Assembly (NCBI RefSeq): GCF_900156805.1
Contig: NZ_FTOQ01000002.1
Location: 496,001 to 560,000 of the forward strand
Reading direction: 5' to 3'
Origin: Roseivivax lentus
GTDB taxonomy: Bacteria > Pseudomonadota > Alphaproteobacteria > Rhodobacterales > Rhodobacteraceae
DNA length: 64,000 nucleotides
Shown: one piece after another, positions 18,748 to 26,736 of the stretch
Layout: each line of letters begins with the position of its first letter
How positions within the stretch are numbered: the stretch's first letter is position 1
Notes under the pieces: generated by a model
The model's input: the letters and a program-made list of their open reading frames with translations, nothing else
What the model was told of the DNA's origin: nothing
Database searches by the model: none
Made by a program: the position numbers and the translations under genes

Positions 18748-18832
18748 ATGGGGTTTGGCGCAGCATCGGTGCGACGGGGCCGGCTGGCGGCGGCTGCCAG
18801 GTCGCCCTGGGTCCGCGGTTTGGGGTCGCCCT

Positions 18833-19579
18833 ATGACCTTCCCTGCGGGCTACGACCGCGTCATCCTGCCCGAGACCGACAGCACCAATGCCGAAGCGCT
18901 GCGCCGGGCGGGCACGCTGGCGGGTCCGGCCTGGATCATGGCCCACCGCCAGACCGCCGCGCGGGGCCGACGGGGCCGTGCCTGGGCAGGCCCGGACGGG
19001 AATTTCGCGGCCACGCTCCTTCTTCACCCGTCCGAGCCCGCAGACATCGTCGCCCTGCGCTCCTTCGTCGCCGCCCTCGCGCTGCACGATACCTGCGTGA
19101 CGCTGACCGGACGGACCGAGGCCTTCGCGCTGAAATGGCCCAATGACGTGCTGCTGAACGGTGGCAAGCTCGCGGGGATCCTGCTGGAAAGCACCGGATC
19201 CGGGGGCAGGGTCGCCGCCCTCGCCATCGGGATCGGGGTCAACCTGCGCGCCGCCCCCGATCCGGCCGCGCTCGAGGAGGGCGCGCTGGCCCCCGTGGCG
19301 CTCCTGCCCGAGACCGGCGCGGATATCCCGCCGGAGGAGTTCCTCGACCATCTCGCCGCCGCCTATGCCGCCCGCGAAGCCGATTTCACCACCCATGGAT
19401 TCGGCCCCATCCGGCAGGCCTGGCTCGCCCGCGCGGCCCGGATCGGCCAGCCCATCACCGCCCGCACGCCCCGGGCCGAGACGCGCGGGATCTTCGAGAC
19501 GGTGGACGCCACCGGCAATCTTGTCCTAAAGACGCCCGAAGGGCGCGTGTCCATCGCCGCCGCCGATGTGTTTTTCTGA
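18833..19579 (+). CDS. birA: biotin-[acetyl-CoA-carboxylase] ligase
   Basis: 248 residues, the short form without an N-terminal DNA-binding domain. The biotin/ATP-binding signatures are PETDSTNAEALRRAG, AHRQTAARGRRGRAW, and KWPNDVLLNGGKLAGILLES; the C-terminal SH3-like cap ends VSIAAADVFF. It attaches biotin to carboxylase carrier proteins in the cytoplasm. The start MTFPAGYDRVILPETDSTN was chosen over an upstream in-frame start at 18755 because the family begins here. Confidence 0.93.
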   Translation: MTFPAGYDRVILPETDSTNAEALRRAGTLAGPAWIMAHRQTAARGRRGRAWAGPDGNFAATLLLHPSEPADIVALRSFVAALALHDTCVTLTGRTEAFALKWPNDVLLNGGKLAGILLESTGSGGRVAALAIGIGVNLRAAPDPAALEEGALAPVALLPETGADIPPEEFLDHLAAAYAAREADFTTHGFGPIRQAWLARAARIGQPITARTPRAETRGIFETVDATGNLVLKTPEGRVSIAAADVFF

Positions 19580-19595
19580 AAGGGGGGGACGCGCC

Positions 19596-20378
19596 ATGCT
19601 GCTCGCCGTGGATTGCGGGAATACCAATACCGTTTTCTCGATCTGGAACGGGACGGAGTTCATCGCCACCTGGCGCACCTCGACCGAGACGCAACGCACG
19701 GCGGACCAGTATTACGTCTGGCTGTCCACGCTGATGTCGCTGCAGAAGGTCGATGCGCAGATCACCGACATGATCATTTCGTCGACCGTGCCGCGCGTCG
19801 TGTTCAACCTGCGGGTCCTGGCGGATCGCTATTTCAACACCCGGCCCCTGGTCGTGGGCAGGCCTGATTGCGCGCTGCCCATCGACGTGCGCGTCGATGC
19901 GGGCACCGCTGTCGGCCCCGACCGCCTTGTAAATTCGGTCGCGGGCTACGATCTCTATGGGGGTGACCTGATCGTCGTGGATTTCGGCACCGCCACCACC
20001 TTCGACGTGGTGGACACCGACGGGGCTTATGTGGGGGGCGTGATCGCCCCCGGTGTGAACCTGTCGCTGCAGGCCTTGCACGAAGCCGCCGCCGCCCTTC
20101 CGCACGTGGATATCTCGCGCCCGCAGACGGTTGTCGGCACCAATACCGTCGCATGCATGCAATCGGGCATCTTCTACGGCTATGTCGGGGTCATCCGCGA
20201 GGTCTGCGCGCGCATCAAGGCCGAACGCGCGCGGCCCATGAAGATCATCGCCACCGGCGGGCTCGCGCCGTTGTTCCAACAGGCCGAAGAGCTATTTGAC
20301 GACTGGAAAGACGAACTCACGATGCACGGACTGACCGTGATCCATCTGTACAACAAAACCGAAAGACACCCTGAATGA
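19596..20378 (+). CDS. coaX: type III pantothenate kinase
   Basis: 260 residues. Phosphate-binding motifs DCGNTNT (6-12) and DFGTATTFDV, plus GGVIAPGV, mark the ASKHA-fold CoaX family, which carries out the first step of coenzyme A synthesis with monovalent cation and without feedback inhibition. AGGGGGGGAC lies before the ATG at 19596. The TGA overlaps the rnj ATG (ATGA). Confidence 0.95.
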   Translation: MLLAVDCGNTNTVFSIWNGTEFIATWRTSTETQRTADQYYVWLSTLMSLQKVDAQITDMIISSTVPRVVFNLRVLADRYFNTRPLVVGRPDCALPIDVRVDAGTAVGPDRLVNSVAGYDLYGGDLIVVDFGTATTFDVVDTDGAYVGGVIAPGVNLSLQALHEAAAALPHVDISRPQTVVGTNTVACMQSGIFYGYVGVIREVCARIKAERARPMKIIATGGLAPLFQQAEELFDDWKDELTMHGLTVIHLYNKTERHPE

Positions 20379-22036
20379 GTGGTAAACGATTGATCTACCT
20401 CGCGCTGGGAGGCGCGGGTGAAATTGGCATGAATTGCTATGTCTACGGCTACGGGGAGCCCGACAAGGAGCGCCTCATCGTCGTCGATCTGGGCGTGACC
20501 TTCCCCGATATGGACGGCTCGCCGGGGGTCGATCTGATCTTCCCCGACATCACCTGGCTGAAGGAGCGCCGCGACCGGATCGAGGCGATCTTCATCACCC
20601 ATGCCCACGAGGACCATGTGGGCGCGCTGGCGCATTTCTGGGAAGATCTCGGCGCGCCGGTCTATGCGCGCGCCTTCACCGCAAATATAGCGCGGCGCAA
20701 GATGGACGAGAAGGGCTTCAGCGCCGATACCGTGAAGGTCCGCGAACCCTGGCCCGAAACCCAGAAGGCCGGGCCTTTCGACGTGGGCTTCGCGCCCATT
20801 TCGCACTCGATCCCGGAAAGCTCCGGCCTCGTGATCGACACGCCCCTGGGCCGCGTCGTGCATACCGGCGACTTCAAGATCGACGCGACGCCCGTGGTGG
20901 GCGAGGCCTTCGACCGCGCGATGTGGGACGAGATCGCCGAGGGCGGCGTGAAGGCACTGATCTGCGATTCGACCAATGTCTTCTCCGAGCATGAAGGCCG
21001 CTCCGAAGCGACGGTGGGCCCCGAGATCGAGAAACTCCTGCTCGATGCCAAGGGTATGGTCGTCGCGACCACCTTCGCCTCCAACGTCGCGCGTCTGAAG
21101 ACGCTGGCCGAGGCGGGCGAACGCGCGGGCCGCTCCATCGTGCTGATGGGCCGGGCGATGCAGCGCATGGTCGAGGCCGCGGTCGAAACCGGCGTGCTGA
21201 CCGGCTTCCCCTCGGTCGTGCCGATCGAGAACGCCGCGGATGTGCCGCGCGAGAACCTGATGCTGATCGTCACCGGCAGCCAGGGCGAACGCCGCGCGGC
21301 CTCCGCGCAGCTCGCCCGCGGCAAGCATTTCGGGATCGAGGTGAAGGACGGCGATCTGTTCCTGTTCTCCTCCAAGACCATCCCCGGCAACGAACGCGGC
21401 GTGATCCGCATCATGAACCAGTTCTCCGAGAAGGGCGTCGACGTGATCGACGACAGCTCGGGCCGCTACCACGTCTCGGGCCACGCCAACCGTCCCGACC
21501 TTCTCGCGATGCACGACATCATCAAGCCGAACGTCGTCGTGCCGATGCATGGCGAACACCGCCACCTGCGCACCCATGCCGCGCTGGCCTCCTCGAAGGG
21601 CCGCAAGGGCGTGCTGTCGCCGAACGGCACGATGGTGGACCTGATCGAGGGCAAGCCCTGCGACTTCGTCGAAACCGGCCGCACCTATCTCGACGGCTCG
21701 GTGCAGATCGGTGCGCTGGACGGGGTGGTGCGCGACCGCATCCGCATGGCGCTCAACGGGCATGTCACCGTGACGCTGGTGATCGACGAGGACGACACGC
21801 CCCTGGGCGAGCCCTGGTGCGACACGATGGGCCTGCCCGAGACGGGCCGCAGCCGTCAGCCGCTGGCTGCAACGCTGGAAGAGGAGCTTGGCCAGTTCGT
21901 CGAACGCGCCAAGGCCAAGGTCCTGGCCGATGACGACGCCCTCGAAGAGGGTCTGCGCCGCGCGGTCCGCAACGCGGCACAGAACGAGATCGGCAAGAAG
22001 CCCGAGGTCACGGTGGTCATCAGCCGCCTGAGCTGA
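20375..22036 (+). CDS. rnj: ribonuclease J
   Basis: 553 residues: metallo-beta-lactamase core, beta-CASP insertion and C-terminal domain. The metal site HxHxDH is at 76-81 (HAHEDH), with later HSIPES, HTGDFKID and SGHA motifs. It acts in 5'-3' exonucleolytic and endonucleolytic RNA decay and rRNA maturation. Translation is coupled to coaX by a four-base overlap, an arrangement common in Rhodobacterales. A bidirectional terminator follows. Confidence 0.95.
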   Translation: MSGKRLIYLALGGAGEIGMNCYVYGYGEPDKERLIVVDLGVTFPDMDGSPGVDLIFPDITWLKERRDRIEAIFITHAHEDHVGALAHFWEDLGAPVYARAFTANIARRKMDEKGFSADTVKVREPWPETQKAGPFDVGFAPISHSIPESSGLVIDTPLGRVVHTGDFKIDATPVVGEAFDRAMWDEIAEGGVKALICDSTNVFSEHEGRSEATVGPEIEKLLLDAKGMVVATTFASNVARLKTLAEAGERAGRSIVLMGRAMQRMVEAAVETGVLTGFPSVVPIENAADVPRENLMLIVTGSQGERRAASAQLARGKHFGIEVKDGDLFLFSSKTIPGNERGVIRIMNQFSEKGVDVIDDSSGRYHVSGHANRPDLLAMHDIIKPNVVVPMHGEHRHLRTHAALASSKGRKGVLSPNGTMVDLIEGKPCDFVETGRTYLDGSVQIGALDGVVRDRIRMALNGHVTVTLVIDEDDTPLGEPWCDTMGLPETGRSRQPLAATLEEELGQFVERAKAKVLADDDALEEGLRRAVRNAAQNEIGKKPEVTVVISRLS

Positions 22037-22104
22037 GCGACCGCTGCCCGGCCCCGGGGCGAAGCCGGGGTCCGGGGCGGGGCCTTTCCGCCCCAGCACA
22101 GCAA

Positions 22105-22128
22105 AAAGGCCGCCCGAGGGCGGCCTTT
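22105..22128. terminator. bidirectional intrinsic terminator between rnj and the helicase gene
   Basis: AAAGGCCGCCC (22105-22115) is complementary to GGGCGGCCTTT (22118-22128). A-run on the left and T-run on the right make it usable from both strands, which fits the convergent genes rnj (+) and rhlE (-). Confidence 0.85.
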
Positions 22129-22168
22129 CGCATGTCCGGTATCCGGGTCGGCCCGGGCGCGGCGGGGA

Positions 22169-23773
22169 TCAGCCCGCCTTGCGCTCCTCGAAGCTCATCG
22201 CGATGAAGGTGGGCATGTGGTCGCCCATGCCGACGACCTTGTTGTCGTCGCGCCCGCCGCGTCCGCCACCGCCGCGCTTGCCGCGATTGTCGTCACCGCC
22301 GCGATTGCCGCGGCTGCTGTCGGCGTCGCGATTGCCGCGATTGTCGTCACCACCCCGGTTGCCACGATTGCTGTCCGCATCGCGCTTGCCGCGGTTGCTG
22401 TCGGCATCGCGGCGCGTCCGCGCGGGCTGCTCGTCCTGCGGTGCGGCCGCGTCCTTCTGGGGGGCGGGCTCCGCCGCGGCCTCGGGGGCGGGCGCCGTCT
22501 CGGGCGCGGCCTGCGACGGCGCGTCGTCGTCCTTCTTCCGGCGCGACCGCGAACGGCTGCGCTTGGGCTTCGCCTCGGTCTCGGGCGCCGCGTCGGGCGC
22601 GGACTCCTCGTCCGGGGTCGTGTCGCCCAGCGGGTTGACGAGTTTCGGGATCGGCTTGTCGATCAGCCGCTCCACATCCTCGAGGTTCTTTTCGTCCCGC
22701 GGGATGCACAGGGTGATCGCCTTGCCGTCACGCCCCGCGCGGCCCGTGCGTCCAATGCGGTGCACGTAATCCTCCGCATGGCTCGGCACGTCGTAGTTGA
22801 AGACATGGCTCACCGAAGGCACGTCGAGGCCGCGCGCGGCCACGTCCGAGGCCACGAGGATCTTCAACTCGCCGTTGCGGAACCCATCGAGCGTCCGCGT
22901 GCGCACCGACTGCTCCAGATCGCCATGGATCGGAGCCGCGTCGTAGCCGTATTTCTTGAGCGATTTCGCGACGATATCCACGTCCACCTTGCGGTTGCAG
23001 AAGATGATCGCATTGGTCAGCGACTCGCCCTCGGCATCCACCAGCGCGCGCAGCGCCTTGCGCTTTTCGCTGTCGGTGCGGTCGCGGCGCGTGGGTTTCA
23101 GCATCAGCACGCCCTGCGCGATCGTCTCCGACGCGGTGGCCTGGCGCGCCACCTCGATCCGGGCCGGGTTCGACAGGAAGGTGTTGGTGATCCGCTCGAT
23201 CTCGGCGGCCATGGTGGCCGAGAAGAACAGCGTCTGGCGCGTGAACGGCGTGAGCGAGAAGATCCGCTCGATATCCGGGATGAAACCCATGTCGAGCATG
23301 CGGTCGGCTTCGTCCACCACCATGATCTCGATGCCGGTCAGCAAAAGCTTGCCGCGCTCGAAATGGTCCAGAAGCCGGCCCGGCGTGGCGATCAGCACGT
23401 CGACGCCCTTGTCGATGAGCTGGTCCTGCTCCTTGAAGGACACGCCGCCGATCAGCAGCGCCTTCGTGAGCTTCACATGCTTGGAATAGGTCTCGAAGTT
23501 CTCCGCCACCTGCGCGGCCAGTTCGCGCGTGGGGCAAAGCACGAGGCTGCGCGGCATGCGCGCCCGGGCACGGCCGCGGGCGAGCTTGGTGATCATCGGC
23601 AGCGTGAAGGACGCGGTTTTGCCGGTGCCCGTCTGGGCGATGCCGAGGACGTCGCGGCCCTCGAGCGCGGGCGGAATGGCGCCCGCCTGGATCGGCGTCG
23701 GGGTTTCGTACCCGGCTTCGATAACGGCTTTCAGCACCTTGGGGCCGAGATTCAGGTCGGTAAATTTGGTCAT
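22169..23773 (-). CDS. rhlE: RhlE-type DEAD-box RNA helicase
   Basis: 534 residues. N-terminal Q motif (FTDLNLGPKVLKAVIEAGYETPTPIQ), Walker A AQTGTGKT (46-53), VDEADRMLD, SAT, and the C-terminal lobe motifs ARGLDVPSV and HRIGRTGRAGRDG are all present. After about residue 385 the protein becomes a disordered, charged tail: an Ala/Pro/Glu stretch, an SRSRSRRKK cluster, then five 9-residue Arg/Gly/Asp repeats. Such RG-rich tails usually bind RNA. The start MTKFTDLNLG is the conserved one; a longer in-frame extension upstream has no helicase similarity. Confidence 0.93.
   Translation of the reverse strand: MTKFTDLNLGPKVLKAVIEAGYETPTPIQAGAIPPALEGRDVLGIAQTGTGKTASFTLPMITKLARGRARARMPRSLVLCPTRELAAQVAENFETYSKHVKLTKALLIGGVSFKEQDQLIDKGVDVLIATPGRLLDHFERGKLLLTGIEIMVVDEADRMLDMGFIPDIERIFSLTPFTRQTLFFSATMAAEIERITNTFLSNPARIEVARQATASETIAQGVLMLKPTRRDRTDSEKRKALRALVDAEGESLTNAIIFCNRKVDVDIVAKSLKKYGYDAAPIHGDLEQSVRTRTLDGFRNGELKILVASDVAARGLDVPSVSHVFNYDVPSHAEDYVHRIGRTGRAGRDGKAITLCIPRDEKNLEDVERLIDKPIPKLVNPLGDTTPDEESAPDAAPETEAKPKRSRSRSRRKKDDDAPSQAAPETAPAPEAAAEPAPQKDAAAPQDEQPARTRRDADSNRGKRDADSNRGNRGGDDNRGNRDADSSRGNRGGDDNRGKRGGGGRGGRDDNKVVGMGDHMPTFIAMSFEERKAG
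22274..22408 (-). repeat. five tandem 27-bp repeats in the rhlE tail
   Basis: The repeats encode, in order, DADSNRGKR, DADSNRGNR, GGDDNRGNR, DADSSRGNR and GGDDNRGKR. Two unit types alternate, so the array probably grew by duplication of a two-unit block. Copy number is likely to vary among strains. Confidence 0.85.
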
Positions 23774-23916
23774 GTGTATCCGATGTTCACGGACACGTTC
23801 CGGCCCGTGCGTCTGCATCTGTCCGGCCGAACGCTGGGCCGGGGCGCGAAGACCTCTCCGCGCGGCGTGAGGCCTCATAGCCGAAAGGGGGTCAGCCGTC
23901 AATCTAACCCTTGTCT

Positions 23917-24882
23917 TCAAAGGATTTGTCGCGCCATTTGGCCGACGCAGTGAGGAAAGTGGCGCGCCACGCGGGAGGGCAGGTCCATATCGCGGCGATA
24001 AAGCAGCCCCTCCCGCTCGAGAGCCCCGAGAAGCGCGGGCGTGCCGGTCGCGACGTCCTCGTAGAATTGCCGGAGCGCCGCCCGGCCACCCTCCGCCTCG
24101 ATCTGCCGGAAGAGGTCGTGCAGCTTCAGCGCCCCGGGCGCGCGGCCCTGCGGATTGAGCCCGTCGCGATACGACCCGTGGGCCAGCCGGAACCGGTAGG
24201 CGGCCTCGAACGCCTCCCACGAGGCGGCGTGGAAATGCCCCAGGCGCACCGTGTCGAGCGTGGCCTGACCCGGGTTCTGTTCACCGTCGAGGATCACGTT
24301 ATGGATGCGAATCTGCAAACCCTTGGTCCCTGCGCGAAAAAAGAGCTTGCCCGCGACATGGCTGAGAAATCCACCCGACAGATGCTGCGCCCAGGCCCCG
24401 AAGATACGCGATGCGGCTGCCTGCCGGGTGGGCTGATCAAGATGAAACGCCTTGAAATACGTGATTTTATCCGAGCCCTCCGGGGTGGCCAGCGCCTCCA
24501 CCGGCCGCATCCGCGCGCAAAGCGCCGCATCGGGCAAAGCGGCGAGGGCGGCCCCGATATCGCCCTCGGGCAGTAGGAATTCGTCGACGTCGATGTGGGC
24601 CAGCCAATCGAGGTCCGTCTTGCGATTATTGGCGTGCCGGGCATTGCGGCACTGGCGGTTCTGATGCGCGTCGGGGCGCCCGCCCTTCTTCGCCCAATAG
24701 GCGGCGTCGGTTTCGGTGACGGTGATCCGGGGATGCCCGGACAGCGCCTCGCGCGCGGCGGGATCGCCGTCATCGAGATAGAGAAAAAGTTGCGACGCGC
24801 CGAGGTCGAGATGCCAGGCCGCGAAGTCCAGCAGGCGCGGCAGCGGCGCCTTGACCGTCGCCACGATGCCCCATCGCGTCAC
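23917..24882 (-). CDS. glycosyltransferase family 2-like protein (short paralogue)
   Basis: 321 residues from a GTG start at 24882, which overlaps the TGA of the upstream paralogue (GTGA). Features of the Glyco_tranf_2_4 type: WGIVATVKAPLPRLLDFAAWHLDLGA, LYLDDGDP, and the metal-binding-like WLAHIDVDEFLLPEGD. It aligns well with the C-terminal half of the neighbouring 590-residue protein, with shared GFLSHVAGK/GFLSHATGK and SWEAF motifs. It probably transfers a sugar to a surface or secreted acceptor; substrate unknown. No signal peptide or membrane segment. Confidence 0.8.
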   Translation of the reverse strand: MTRWGIVATVKAPLPRLLDFAAWHLDLGASQLFLYLDDGDPAAREALSGHPRITVTETDAAYWAKKGGRPDAHQNRQCRNARHANNRKTDLDWLAHIDVDEFLLPEGDIGAALAALPDAALCARMRPVEALATPEGSDKITYFKAFHLDQPTRQAAASRIFGAWAQHLSGGFLSHVAGKLFFRAGTKGLQIRIHNVILDGEQNPGQATLDTVRLGHFHAASWEAFEAAYRFRLAHGSYRDGLNPQGRAPGALKLHDLFRQIEAEGGRAALRQFYEDVATGTPALLGALEREGLLYRRDMDLPSRVARHFPHCVGQMARQIL

Positions 24883-26651
24883 GCCGCGCGCCCCCGGAAG
24901 ACCCGCGCCACTGCCCCGTCGAGGTCGAGCGGCCACTCCACCAGCATCCCGTGGGCTGCGAGCTTCTGCCGCAGTTCGGGCGTGTCGCGACAGACCTCGT
25001 CGAAGAAGGTCCGCAGGCCGGCCTCGCCCTCCTCGGCCTCGAGATAGGTCAGGATGTCGGCCACGCCGAGCTTGCCGGGCCGCTCGCTCTGCTTGGCGTA
25101 GGAGCCGACGCTGCGGCGGAACGGCAGGTGATGCAGGAACGCCTCCCAGCTCGGCGCGTGCAGATGCGCCAGAAGGCAGCCAGCGAGCGGCGCCCGGTTC
25201 GAGACATCCGCGCCGCGATATTTCAGCGTGTGTATGCCGAGCCGCGCATCGGGAATGCCGGTACGGGCGAAGACCTTGCCGGTCGCGTGGCTCAGGAACC
25301 CGCCGGTCAGGTGCATGCCGAAGGTCGGATAGACGTCCTGGATGCTCGCCTTGCGGATCCCTGCCGCGGTGTGGGTCATCTTGAAGGCCGCGGGCGTCGT
25401 GCCCGGTTCGGTCGCCAGCGCCTCGACCGGCGTGAGATGCGCCAGCGCCTTGTCCGGGGGCACCTCCGCAAGGAGCGCGGCCAAGGGTCTGTCGGGCAAC
25501 AGGAATTCGTCCACATCGATATGCGCGATCCAGTCGAGACTCTCGGCCTGCCGGCGCATCGTCCGGGTCGCGTTGAACACCTGGCGCAACTGGTGCGCGC
25601 TCATCCGCTCCTTGCCCGCGGCGCGCCAATAGCTGTCGTCGCAGGTGGTGATCCGCAGGCGCGGATCGTCGCCGAGCGCGCGGATCGCCTCGGGATTGGG
25701 CGCGTCGAGATAGAGATGCAGCTCATGCGCGCCGAGCTCGAGATGATGCGCGGCAAAGCGCAGGATATCGGCGCTGTCGGCCCGGACGGTCGCGACGATG
25801 CCCCAGCGCGGCGCCGTGGCGGAAGGCCGCGCGGCGCGGGCCGGGACGGGGGCGACATTCTTCTTGCGGCTCTTCTTGGGCGCGTCCGCATCCTTGCGCC
25901 GGGCTTTGCGGGCCTTCATCACCTGCAACCGCCGGAAGATCGTCGCCGGGTCCTCGATCAGTGCCTCGATGAGGTTCCGGGCAAGGGGGCGGATCACCGG
26001 GGCGGCGTCGGCTTCCTGCCAGAGCCGGCCCAGCATGTTGACGTCGAGCCCGCCGGAGCCCAGCGCATAGGCGTCCATCTGCATCGGCAGCGGGGCCTTG
26101 ACCTTGTCGTCGAGGGCGAAAGCCGCCTCGGGCGGACGGCCGGAAAAGAGCCGCTCGGTTTCGTAGAGTTTCATCGCGCCGAAAAGGGTCGACAAGGCAA
26201 GCCCGACCGCGCGTTCCTCGGCCCCCGCGCCGTGATCGCCGAAGGTCGTCACCGCCGAGACCTGCCAGCGCGCATCGAGTGCCGCGAGCAGGAAGTCGGC
26301 CTCCTCGGCCCAGAGCCTGCGGAACAGCGCCGGCGCGTGATCCGGCCAGGCGCGCTTGCGCAGATGCGCGACCAGAAGCCCGTGCAGGCAGGCCAGTTCG
26401 CTCTTGCCGGTGAATTCCTGCCGCAGCGCAAAGCGCTTGCGATGATAGGAGGAGCGGAAGGGCGGTTGCTCGGCGGGATCGTCCGCGGGGTTCGGAACAA
26501 TGGCTTTCTTCAGGGCCTTCAGGTCGATGTCGAGCGGCGGCAGACCCTCGCCCTCGGCATGGGACAACGGCTCGCGCCGACCCTCCATCTGGGTCAGGAC
26601 GGCGTCGATCCCGCCGGGGTAACTGGGCGATTTGGAAGTGCGCGCGGCCAT
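24879..26651 (-). CDS. glycosyltransferase family 2-like protein with 280-residue N-terminal domain
   Basis: 590 residues. About 285-590 is the same fold as the adjacent gene: WGIVATVRADSADILRFAAHHLELGA, LYLDAPNP, LDWIAHIDVDEFLLPDR and GGFLSHATGKVF. Residues 1-280 form a separate, mostly helical domain with RSSYHRKRFALRQEFTGKSELACLHGLL; a basic linker (KARKARRKDADAPKKSRKKN) joins the two. I do not recognise the N-terminal domain. The two genes look like a tandem duplication in which one copy lost or never had the N-terminal part. Confidence 0.78.
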   Translation of the reverse strand: MAARTSKSPSYPGGIDAVLTQMEGRREPLSHAEGEGLPPLDIDLKALKKAIVPNPADDPAEQPPFRSSYHRKRFALRQEFTGKSELACLHGLLVAHLRKRAWPDHAPALFRRLWAEEADFLLAALDARWQVSAVTTFGDHGAGAEERAVGLALSTLFGAMKLYETERLFSGRPPEAAFALDDKVKAPLPMQMDAYALGSGGLDVNMLGRLWQEADAAPVIRPLARNLIEALIEDPATIFRRLQVMKARKARRKDADAPKKSRKKNVAPVPARAARPSATAPRWGIVATVRADSADILRFAAHHLELGAHELHLYLDAPNPEAIRALGDDPRLRITTCDDSYWRAAGKERMSAHQLRQVFNATRTMRRQAESLDWIAHIDVDEFLLPDRPLAALLAEVPPDKALAHLTPVEALATEPGTTPAAFKMTHTAAGIRKASIQDVYPTFGMHLTGGFLSHATGKVFARTGIPDARLGIHTLKYRGADVSNRAPLAGCLLAHLHAPSWEAFLHHLPFRRSVGSYAKQSERPGKLGVADILTYLEAEEGEAGLRTFFDEVCRDTPELRQKLAAHGMLVEWPLDLDGAVARVFRGRAA

Positions 26652-26736
26652 GGCCGAAGCGTGGCGCAGCTTCGCGGCCAGAACAAGGCTGCAACGGGCA
26701 AATCCGGCGGCGATTGCCGCGATTTCGAGCGAAGGC

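Noticed and set aside
18755-18832. 26-residue N-terminal extension of birA
   Set aside because: It lies in a hairpin-rich gap, has no ribosome site and is not found in BirA. The start at 18833 matches the family.
20180-22099. 639-residue open frame antisense to coaX/rnj
   Set aside because: RNase J and CoaX motifs on the plus strand are decisive. The antisense translation is low-complexity His/Arg/Asp-rich.
22274-22408. possible CRISPR-like array
   Set aside because: Repeats are contiguous 27-bp units without spacers, in frame with a helicase gene, and encode RG-type repeats. No cas genes are present.
24220-26651. one fused 900-residue double glycosyltransferase
   Set aside because: A TGA at 24881-24879 (minus strand) ends the first protein and a GTG overlaps it; the GT domains are in different frames, so they are two coupled genes rather than a frameshifted one.
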